Assembly: GCA_026692665.1 (NCBI GenBank)
Contig: JAPLOF010000034.1
Location: 1 to 48,092 of the forward strand
Direction: 5' to 3'
From: Planctomycetota bacterium
Lineage (GTDB): Bacteria; Planctomycetota; UBA1135; GCA-002686595
Length of the DNA stretch: 48,092 nt
How positions within the stretch are numbered: position 1 is the first letter of the stretch; each line of letters begins with the position of its first letter. The notes beneath the pieces are model-generated. The model was given only the letters and a program-made list of their open reading frames with translations. It was not told the DNA's origin and did not search any database. A program made the translations under genes and the position numbers. This document shows positions 35,545-42,664 of the stretch, one piece after another.

Positions 35545-37332
35545 TCAGCGCAGGCGGTAGATCTCGACCGAAGGCCCGACGCAGCGGGCGTGCAGGATCC
35601 GCCAGGCCCACGGGCTCGTGGTCGGGAGCTCGTCGTCCTGGTGCGTCAGCGGCAGGTCGTCGCCGACGTCCGGATCGTCGGGCGAGAACCGCGCCGCGAG
35701 CTCGTACTGGCCCTTCAGGCCCTCGCGCACGGCGTGCATGGCCGGCCGGAACTTGGCCGGCCACACGAGGACCACCGCATAACGCCCCGTCAGGGTCCGC
35801 GCGAACGCGTAGGCATCGGCGTGCGCTCTCTGGCGGGCTTCCGTGGTGATGAGGTCCATCCAGCGCACATCGAAGGCCGGGGCGTCGATCGTCGGCGTGC
35901 GCGGGTCCGAGAGGTGGCGGAACCAGGGCGCGTTCTGCTCCTGGCTCTGGGACTCGTCGCGTCGGATCGAAGCGGGGGTGCGATTGAGCGGGAGGTCGAG
36001 GCCGGGCGTGGCGTCGATCTCGTCGCTGTCCGGCTGTGCGTTGCGCGCCAGCCAGTCCGCGGCCTCCTGGATCGTGTCCGTGCGCGAACGCGCGGTCCCG
36101 AGGCGCCAGCTCCAGGCGAACTGCGCGCCCGCGACGAGGATCGCGAGCCCCGCAACGGCCTGGCCCGCGGGCCGGAAGGCGCGCTGGCCGGCGCGGGCGG
36201 CGGCGAAGAGCCCGAACGCGGCGAGCAGGGCCAGGAACGGGACGAGCGGCAGGACGAAACGCTGGTAGGTGCGCTGGTAGAGCCCGATCACGAGGAGGTA
36301 CGGCAGCGCGTACGCCAGCACGACGGCCAGGTCGAACGCGCGCTCGCGGCCGATCCTCCCGCGCAGGACGAATGGCGCGATCGCGGCGGCCGCGAGACCG
36401 AAGAGCGCGAACGCGGTGAGCAACGGATCGTAGTCGACCAGAGAACGCCACACGGTGGCGAAGCCGCGTCCGTTGAAGAGACCGAGGTAGACCTGGTGTC
36501 GCGAGAGGGCCAGCGTGCCTTCGCCGTCGACGCCGACGCCGTCGCTCTCCGCCCCGGCGCGGAGGAACGGGTAGAGCCAGATCACGAACGCGGCCGTGAT
36601 CGCGAGGATCGCCAGGAACCCGGCCAAGATGCGCGCGCGGTCCTCGCGCCAACGCAGAAGGACCGCGACGGCGATCGGACCGAGCGCCGCGACGCCGTTC
36701 TGCAGCGAGCCGACCGCGAGACCCGCGGAGAGGCCCGCGAAAAGGTACGCGCGCCAGCCGCCGCGGCGTCTCAGGTGGACCGCCGCGCACACGGCGAGCA
36801 GCAGGAAGGAGGCCGCGGCCGCGTGCGGTCGCGCCTGCTGCGCGAACCAGACCACGAACGGGCTCGCCGCCGCGAGCGCCGCAGCCAGGAGCGGCCAGGG
36901 GTCCGGCAGGAACCGGCGCGCGAGCCACCAGGTCAGGGGGATCGCGAGCAGCGACAAGAGGGCCACCGCGATCCGCCCGCGCATCCGGAAGGAGCCTGCC
37001 GCGCGCAGGTGGTCCTCGAGCGTCCGTGGATCGGCGGGCGCGACCCACGACTCGGGGACGAGCGAGGCGATGCGCGCCAGGAGGTGCGGGTAGTAGGCGT
37101 GCAGCGGGTGCTCGGCCGTCTCCGGGCCGCGGCCGTCGAGCACGCGCATCTGGTAGTCGATGACGACGCCGTCGGGCTCCATGAGCTGCGGCGACAGGAA
37201 GCCGATGCCGTGCAGCCGGACCGCGAGCCCGAGGAGCACGATCAGCGCGAGCCAGGCCCACGTGCCGCGGCCGGGCCGCGGGTGGGCATCCTGCCCCAGA
37301 GAGGCGGCCGGGGGGCTCGATTCGGGAGGCAT
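35545..37332 (-). CDS. Membrane glycosyltransferase of the PMT/GT39 type
   Basis: 595 residues. About 12 membrane helices occupy the first 420, starting at WAWLALIVLLGLAVRLHGIGF. The first periplasmic loop has PDGVVIDYQMRVLDGRG, resembling the acidic catalytic loop of dolichyl-phosphate-mannose-protein mannosyltransferase relatives; the aligned acidic residue is not certain. The C-terminal 170 residues are soluble. Such enzymes transfer a sugar from a polyprenyl phosphate donor to a lipid or protein on the outer side of the membrane. Start ATG 37332. The gene is convergent with the flippase and divergent from the next gene. The donor could be made by the GT2 at 39094 (inference). Confidence 0.78.
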   Translation of the reverse strand: MPPESSPPAASLGQDAHPRPGRGTWAWLALIVLLGLAVRLHGIGFLSPQLMEPDGVVIDYQMRVLDGRGPETAEHPLHAYYPHLLARIASLVPESWVAPADPRTLEDHLRAAGSFRMRGRIAVALLSLLAIPLTWWLARRFLPDPWPLLAAALAAASPFVVWFAQQARPHAAAASFLLLAVCAAVHLRRRGGWRAYLFAGLSAGLAVGSLQNGVAALGPIAVAVLLRWREDRARILAGFLAILAITAAFVIWLYPFLRAGAESDGVGVDGEGTLALSRHQVYLGLFNGRGFATVWRSLVDYDPLLTAFALFGLAAAAIAPFVLRGRIGRERAFDLAVVLAYALPYLLVIGLYQRTYQRFVLPLVPFLALLAAFGLFAAARAGQRAFRPAGQAVAGLAILVAGAQFAWSWRLGTARSRTDTIQEAADWLARNAQPDSDEIDATPGLDLPLNRTPASIRRDESQSQEQNAPWFRHLSDPRTPTIDAPAFDVRWMDLITTEARQRAHADAYAFARTLTGRYAVVLVWPAKFRPAMHAVREGLKGQYELAARFSPDDPDVGDDLPLTHQDDELPTTSPWAWRILHARCVGPSVEIYRLR

Positions 37333-37520
37333 CGGGCCGGAGGAGCGTACTCGACGCGCGCGCCCGGCTCGACGGCATGGCGCGGGATGGAGCTCAGGTT
37401 CGGCTCGCCGGCGGCCGAAGTCCCTGGATCCACGCGGGGACTGCCGGCCGCGGGTCGGCCCCCGCGCCTTCCTCCGCTACACTCTTCCGGCGAGAATCCG
37501 CACGCTGCGGGACGACGACC

Positions 37521-39020
37521 ATGATCCAGACGCGCTCGAAACCGGCCGTGTCCGTGATCTTCTTCGAGCTCAACGAAGCGGAGCGGCACTTCCTCGACAA
37601 GTACGTCGCGGCCGGGCTGTTGCCCAACTTCCAGCGCGCGATCGAAGGCGGCGCCATCGTGCGCACGCGCATCCCCGAGTGGGACGCGGGCGAGCCGAAG
37701 GCCTGGCGCAAGATCAGCCCCTGGATCATCTGGCCGTCGGTCTACACCGGCCTCGCGCCCGACGCCCACGGCATCGTCGGCTTCGGTCAGGATCCCTCCG
37801 CGCTGCGCGGCCGTTGCGTGTGGGACGTGCTCGACGCGCACGGCATCCCGGTCGGCGTCCTGGGCAGCCTGATGAGCTACCCGCCGCGCACGCAGGGCGC
37901 CGCGCGCTTCTACGTGCCGGAGTCGCTGGCCGACACGTCCGACTGCTTCCCGGAAGCGGCGCGACCGCTGCAGGAGTTCTGCGTGTTCGCGGCGCGCAAC
38001 TACAGCGAGAGCTTCGGGCGTTCCGCCGCAACGGCGATCAAGCTGCTCCTGAAGACGGGAAAGAGCGGCGTGCGCGCGCGCACCATGCTGCGCACCTTGG
38101 GCCAGGTCCCGATCGAGGCCGTCCGCGGCGCGGCGGTCGCGCCGGAACGCGCCATGCTGCACAGCTACATGGTCCGCGACGCGTTCGTGAAGCTGTACGC
38201 GGCGACGCGCCCGTCGTACGCCAGCGTGCACATGAACCAGATCGCGTACATGCAGCACCGCTACTGGCGCGCGGCGGAACCCGAACGGTTCGAGGATTCG
38301 CTGTCCACCACGGACCGGCGGTTCTTCCGGAGCGTCGAACAGCGCAAGTCGTACGAGCAGAAGCTCTCGCGCTGGATCGAGAAGAGCTTCCTCCATGCCG
38401 ACCAGTTCCTGGGCGAGGTCCTCGAGCTCGCCGATCCGGGCACGGTCGTGCTCGTGGGCACGGCGCTCGGCCAGCGGCCGTTCGACCCCGTCACGGACAT
38501 CCACAACCCGGTCGTGCGACTCGTCAGCGAGCGCACCCTCTTCGACGCGGTGGGCCTGCGCGACTACGTCGTGCTCCACCAGATGAACCCCGACGTCACC
38601 ATCAACCTGCCCGACGAGGCGGTCGCGATCGACGCGGAACGCAAGCTGCGCGGGCTGCGCGTCGAGGGCCACGGCCCGCTCTTCACGGTCCAGCGGCGCG
38701 GCGCGCAGGTCTTCTGCGAGCTCGACATGCCGCGGCGCGCGGAGGACGGCGAGACCTTCACGATCCGGCACGACGACCTGCCGGCCTTCTCGGCCGACTT
38801 CGCGCAGCACATCCACGAGCACGGCACCGCCGACCAGTCGACGGCGCACCACAAGGACTCGGGCTGGCTGCTCGCCTACCAGAAGGGCGGACGCGTCCGC
38901 GCGACGCACGAAGTCGTCTCCGTGACGGACGTCGCCCCCACGATCCTGTCCCTCTTCGGACTGCCGCCTGCGCCCTGGATGCGCGCGGACGCGAAGGCGT
39001 TCCTGACCCTCGGCGGATGA
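37521..39020 (+). CDS. Alkaline-phosphatase-fold protein (type I phosphodiesterase-like), altered active site
   Basis: 499 residues. The family shape is visible: VSVIFFELNEAERHFLDKY at the start, WPSVYTGLAPDAHGIVGF in the position of the nucleophile loop, and near the end GTADQSTAHHKDSGWLLAYQKGG and VSVTDVAPTILSLFGLPPAPW. Two usual features are changed: the SDHG metal motif seems to be VLVGTALGQRPF, and the first Asp is Glu. The protein may therefore be a divergent phosphotransferase of glycan synthesis rather than a standard phosphodiesterase. Its position among polysaccharide genes fits that. ATG 37521 is used; the longer frame from 37377 has a low-complexity lead. Confidence 0.72.
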   Translation: MIQTRSKPAVSVIFFELNEAERHFLDKYVAAGLLPNFQRAIEGGAIVRTRIPEWDAGEPKAWRKISPWIIWPSVYTGLAPDAHGIVGFGQDPSALRGRCVWDVLDAHGIPVGVLGSLMSYPPRTQGAARFYVPESLADTSDCFPEAARPLQEFCVFAARNYSESFGRSAATAIKLLLKTGKSGVRARTMLRTLGQVPIEAVRGAAVAPERAMLHSYMVRDAFVKLYAATRPSYASVHMNQIAYMQHRYWRAAEPERFEDSLSTTDRRFFRSVEQRKSYEQKLSRWIEKSFLHADQFLGEVLELADPGTVVLVGTALGQRPFDPVTDIHNPVVRLVSERTLFDAVGLRDYVVLHQMNPDVTINLPDEAVAIDAERKLRGLRVEGHGPLFTVQRRGAQVFCELDMPRRAEDGETFTIRHDDLPAFSADFAQHIHEHGTADQSTAHHKDSGWLLAYQKGGRVRATHEVVSVTDVAPTILSLFGLPPAPWMRADAKAFLTLGG

Positions 39021-39093
39021 GCTGGATCCCGACCAAGCGATCCTGGGAAGATCTTTCCGGCTCGTCTCAACCCGGAACCGTCCGCAGGACGAA

Positions 39094-40164
39094 ATGCCTT
39101 CCCAGGCCGTGCCCCCCGCCTCCCCGATGACCCAGCCGGCCCCCACGCGCGCGGATCCGACGGCGTCGCGCCGCGAGGCCGCGTCGTTCGACCCGCGCGG
39201 CGCGCGCGTCGGCGTGGTGATCCCGGCGTACCGCGTGGCGCCGCAGATCGAGCGCGTGATCCGCGGCCTTCCCGACTGGGTCGTGTCGATCGTCGTCGTC
39301 GAGGACCAGAGCCCGGACGACACGGCCGAGCGCGTCGCACGGCTGGCGGATCCGCGCGTCACGCTGATCCGCCACCCGGCGAACCGCGGCGTCGGCGGCG
39401 CGATGAAGACGGCGTTCGCCGAAGCCGTACGCCAGGGCCTCGACGTGGTCGTCAAGATGGACGGCGACGACCAGATGGATCCCGCGCACCTGCCCGCGCT
39501 CGTGCAGCCCCTGCTCGACGGCCGCGCGGACGTGGTCAAGGCCAACCGCTACTCGAGCCTCGGATCCCTGCGCGGGATGCCGCTCGTGCGCGTGGTCGGC
39601 AACGGCGGACTGGCGTTCCTCGTGAAGCTCGCCTCGGGCTACTGGAACGTCTTCGATCCGGCGAACGGCTACTTCGCCGCGCGCGGCGAGGCGTTGGCCC
39701 GCCTCGACATCGACTCGCTGCCGGAGCGCTACTTCTTCGAGAGCGGCTTCCTGATCGAGCTCGGCATCCAGCGCGCCGTCGTGCAGGACGTCGCGATCCC
39801 CGCGCGCTATGCCGACGAGCACAGTTCGCTCTCGCCCCTGCGCGTGCTGCTCGAGTTCCCCCCGCGCCTCCTCCTGGGGCTCGTGCGCCGGGTGTTCTGG
39901 CGCTACTTCGTGCACGATTTCACGGCCCTTTCCGTGTACCTCCTGCTCGGCCTGCCGCTGCTCGCGTGGGGCATCGGCTTCGGTGCCGTCGAGTGGGCCA
40001 GGCTGCACGGGACGAACACCTATGCCTCGGCCGGCGTCGTCATGCTGGCCGCCATGCCGATCATCCTGGGAGCCCAACTCCTGCTGCAGGCCATCACCCT
40101 GGACGTGCAGAACGTGCCACGGACGCCGATCAGCCCGCCCCTCCGCCGGCCGCACGCCCGCTGA
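39094..40164 (+). CDS. Family 2 glycosyltransferase (polyprenyl-phosphate sugar transferase type)
   Basis: 356 residues. The GT-A domain spans about 36-255: VGVVIPAYRVAPQIERVI, VVEDQSPDDT, HPANRGVGGAMKTAF and a DGDDQMDP metal-binding motif. Two hydrophobic segments at the C-terminus (about 279-304 and 309-335) resemble those of DPM1/ArnC-type enzymes that load a sugar onto a lipid phosphate at the cytoplasmic face of the membrane. ATG 39094 follows AGGACGAA. The downstream amidotransferase gene starts 24 bases on and is probably cotranscribed. Confidence 0.9.
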   Translation: MPSQAVPPASPMTQPAPTRADPTASRREAASFDPRGARVGVVIPAYRVAPQIERVIRGLPDWVVSIVVVEDQSPDDTAERVARLADPRVTLIRHPANRGVGGAMKTAFAEAVRQGLDVVVKMDGDDQMDPAHLPALVQPLLDGRADVVKANRYSSLGSLRGMPLVRVVGNGGLAFLVKLASGYWNVFDPANGYFAARGEALARLDIDSLPERYFFESGFLIELGIQRAVVQDVAIPARYADEHSSLSPLRVLLEFPPRLLLGLVRRVFWRYFVHDFTALSVYLLLGLPLLAWGIGFGAVEWARLHGTNTYASAGVVMLAAMPIILGAQLLLQAITLDVQNVPRTPISPPLRRPHAR

Positions 40165-40188
40165 CCCCTTCAGGAAGCTCGAAACGAC

Positions 40189-42144
40189 ATGTGTGGGATC
40201 TTCGGAGCGGTTTTCGCGCGCGAGGGCGCCTTCGACCAGGCGTTCGTGCGCGGCGTCCTCGAGAAGCTGTACGAGTACTCGAAGACGCGCGGCAGCGAGG
40301 CCGCGGGCCTGACCGTCGTGAACGGCGAGACGATCGACGTCTTCAAGCAGGCCGGTTCGGTCGAGCGGTTCCTCGAGAGCCCGACGTTCCACCAGTTGAT
40401 CGAGCGCGGCGCGGCGCTGTACGAGAAGAACCGCGTCGGCGCCTCGCCGATCGGGCTCGCGATGACGGGCCACACGCGCCTCGTCACGAACGGTTTCCAG
40501 TCCAACGAGGACAACAACCAGCCCGTCATCGCCGCCGGCACGGTCGGCATCCACAACGGCATCATCGTCAACGACGCGGAGCTCTGGAACCGCTTCCGCA
40601 CGCTCACGAAGAAGAGCGAAGTCGACACGGAAGTGCTCGTGAACCTGCTGCGCAAGTTCTTCGACGAGAAGGGCGACCTCGGCGCGGCGGTGCAGCAGGC
40701 CTACGCGGAGATCCGCGGCGCCGCGTCGATCGCGTTCGTGTTCGAGGAGCTCGACGAGCTGCTGCTGGCGACGAACACCGGTTCGCTGCACGTCCTCACG
40801 AACGAGAAGCGCACGTTCCTCGCGTTCGCTTCGGAGCGCTTCATCCTGCAGAGCCTGGCCGATCGCCTCGACCTCGCGACGCGGCTCGGGCCGGTGAAGA
40901 TCGTCCAGGTGCCGGCGTTCCGCGCGATGCTCGTGTCGCTGCGCGACCTTTCCGTCCAGGAGTTCGCGGCCGTCCCGCAATCGCCGGGCGAGAACTCGCC
41001 CAGCGTCCGCCTGGCGCGACGGATCGCGAAAGCGCCGATCGTCCTGCACTCGAAGAGCGTCGCGTCGCTGAAGCGCTGCACGAAGTGCCTGCTCCCCGAG
41101 ACCTACCCGTTCGTCGACTTCGACGCGTCAGGCGTGTGCCGCTACTGCCGCCACTGGCGCCGCATCCAGCCCAAGGGGCGTGAAGCTCTCGAGAAGTTCG
41201 TCGAGCCGTACCGCAGCAAGGACGGCTCGCCCGACGTCATCGTCGCGTTCTCGGGCGGGCGCGATTCGTCGTACGGCCTGCACTACGTGAAGAAGGAGCT
41301 GGGGATGAACCCGGTCGCCTTCACCTACGACTGGGGCATGGTCACCGACCTCGCGCGGCGCAATCAGGCGCGCATCTGCGGCAAGCTGGGCGTCGAGCAC
41401 ATCGTGCGCTCGGCCGACATCCAGGCCAAGCGCCGCTACATCCGCAAGAACGTCGAGGCCTGGCTCAAGAAGCCCGAGATGGGCATGGTCACCCTCTTCA
41501 CGGCGGGCGACAAGGAGTTCTACAGCCACGCGCGGCAGCTGCGGAAGGAGACGGGCATCCAGCTCGTGATCTTCAGCACGGGCAACATGATCGAGGACAC
41601 GCCCTACAAGACGGGCCTGTGCGGCATCCGCGAGGACGACCACGGCATGACGCTGACCGGTCTGTCGCGGCGCAACGAGATGGCGCTGCTCTGGTACTAC
41701 GCGCGCAACTACCTGACGAACCCGGGCTACCTGAACGAGTCGATCTGGGACACGCTCTACGCCTACTGGTGCACGTTCGTCGTGAAGGACGACTTCCTCT
41801 ACCTCTTCCACTACCTGCCGTGGCGCGAGGAGGAGATCGTCGGGACGATCCAGCGCGAGTACGACTGGGAGTCCGCGACGGACACGACCAGCACGTGGCG
41901 CATTGGCGACGGCACGGCGGCCTTCTACAACTACGTCTACCAGACCGTCCTCGGCTGGTCCGAGGACGAGGTCATGCTCTCGAACATGATCCGCGAGCAG
42001 CACCTGACGCGCGAACAGGCCCTGGCCAAGGCGATCGAGTACGGCAAGCCGCGCTTCCCATCGATCCGCGACTACGCCCAGCTCGTCGGCTTCAACTGCG
42101 AGGAAGCTCTGACGATCATCAACGGGCTGCCCAAGGCGTACTGA
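40189..42144 (+). CDS. Fused class II glutamine amidotransferase / WbpG-type N-acetyl sugar amidotransferase
   Basis: 651 residues. The N-terminal domain (about 1-260) is an Ntn-type glutamine amidotransferase: Met-Cys2 nucleophile, GHTRLVTNG with Arg97, HNGIIVND. The C-terminal domain (about 292-651) is of the WbpG/PseA type: Zn-site-like cysteines 297, 300, 317 and 320, then the PP-loop SGGRDS at 355-360, and EFYSHARQLRKETG and IFSTGNMIEDTPYKTG. WbpG itself takes ammonia from separate HisH/HisF-like proteins and makes an acetamidino sugar; here ammonia would come from the fused domain, as in asparagine synthetase B. The likely role is amidation of a surface-glycan sugar. The last 190 bases are duplicated at 45124-45313. 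Confidence 0.85.
   Translation: MCGIFGAVFAREGAFDQAFVRGVLEKLYEYSKTRGSEAAGLTVVNGETIDVFKQAGSVERFLESPTFHQLIERGAALYEKNRVGASPIGLAMTGHTRLVTNGFQSNEDNNQPVIAAGTVGIHNGIIVNDAELWNRFRTLTKKSEVDTEVLVNLLRKFFDEKGDLGAAVQQAYAEIRGAASIAFVFEELDELLLATNTGSLHVLTNEKRTFLAFASERFILQSLADRLDLATRLGPVKIVQVPAFRAMLVSLRDLSVQEFAAVPQSPGENSPSVRLARRIAKAPIVLHSKSVASLKRCTKCLLPETYPFVDFDASGVCRYCRHWRRIQPKGREALEKFVEPYRSKDGSPDVIVAFSGGRDSSYGLHYVKKELGMNPVAFTYDWGMVTDLARRNQARICGKLGVEHIVRSADIQAKRRYIRKNVEAWLKKPEMGMVTLFTAGDKEFYSHARQLRKETGIQLVIFSTGNMIEDTPYKTGLCGIREDDHGMTLTGLSRRNEMALLWYYARNYLTNPGYLNESIWDTLYAYWCTFVVKDDFLYLFHYLPWREEEIVGTIQREYDWESATDTTSTWRIGDGTAAFYNYVYQTVLGWSEDEVMLSNMIREQHLTREQALAKAIEYGKPRFPSIRDYAQLVGFNCEEALTIINGLPKAY
41955..42144 (+). 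repeat. 190-bp direct repeat, copy 1 (gene 3' end)
   Basis: This is the native copy, encoding the last 62 residues and stop of the fused amidotransferase. It is matched without gaps by 45124-45313, with 10 base differences by hand count. The two copies flank the BlaI / M56 operon. Confidence 0.9.
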
Positions 42145-42163
42145 GGGCCTGTGTGGCGAGGGG

Positions 42164-42201
42164 TTGACGGCGCTCGGCGCTTGTGTCTATACTTATAGAC
42201 A
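42164..42201 (+). promoter_or_regulatory. Sigma-70-like promoter with overlapping BlaI-type operator
   Basis: TTGACG (42164-42169), an 18-base spacer and TATACT (42188-42193) resemble a standard promoter, rare in a GC-rich window. The palindrome TGTCTATACTTATAGACA (42184-42201, 8-base arms) covers the -10 element. It stands 43 bases before the BlaI start, so autorepression is likely. Confidence 0.7.
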
Positions 42202-42244
42202 TCATCTCCGCCCGGCAACGCCGCAACGATCCTGGAGCCGCCTC

Positions 42245-42664
42245 ATGCCTTCACGCCGTCCTCGCTCCGCAGACCGCGCCCGCCCGGCCCTGAGCGGCCT
42301 CGAGCTCGAAGTCATGCTGGTCGTCTGGGAACTCGGGGATTGCACGTCTGGGGACGTGATCCTCGCCTTCCGCAAACGTCGCGCCTTGGCCGCGAGCACG
42401 CTGCGCAACGTGCTCGCGAAGCTGCGGACCAAGGGCTACCTCAAGCCGGTGCCCACGATCGGACGCGGCTTCCTCCTGCGCGCGACCGTGCAACGCCAGG
42501 CCGTGGCGCACAGCACGTTGAAGACGCTCTTGGCCTCGCTCTTCCAGGGATCGCCGCAACAGGCGATCGCGTCGCTCCTGGACGCGAGCTCGATCACGGA
42601 CGAGGAACTGGACGAGCTGCGCAAGATGATCGTGGCTCGCAAGAGCCGTGGGGAATCGCGATGA
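42245..42664 (+). CDS. BlaI/MecI/CopY family transcriptional repressor
   Basis: 139 residues with the compact winged helix of the family: LSGLELEVMLVVWELGDCTSGDVILAF, then STLRNVLAKLRTKGYLKPVP and a wing followed by a dimerisation tail (QAIASLLDASSITDEELDELRKMI). BlaI repressors bind operator palindromes as dimers and are removed when an M56 antirepressor signals their proteolysis. GGAG lies seven bases before ATG 42245. The stop overlaps the start of the M56 gene as ATGA. The palindrome at 42184-42201 is the probable operator. Confidence 0.92.
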   Translation: MPSRRPRSADRARPALSGLELEVMLVVWELGDCTSGDVILAFRKRRALAASTLRNVLAKLRTKGYLKPVPTIGRGFLLRATVQRQAVAHSTLKTLLASLFQGSPQQAIASLLDASSITDEELDELRKMIVARKSRGESR

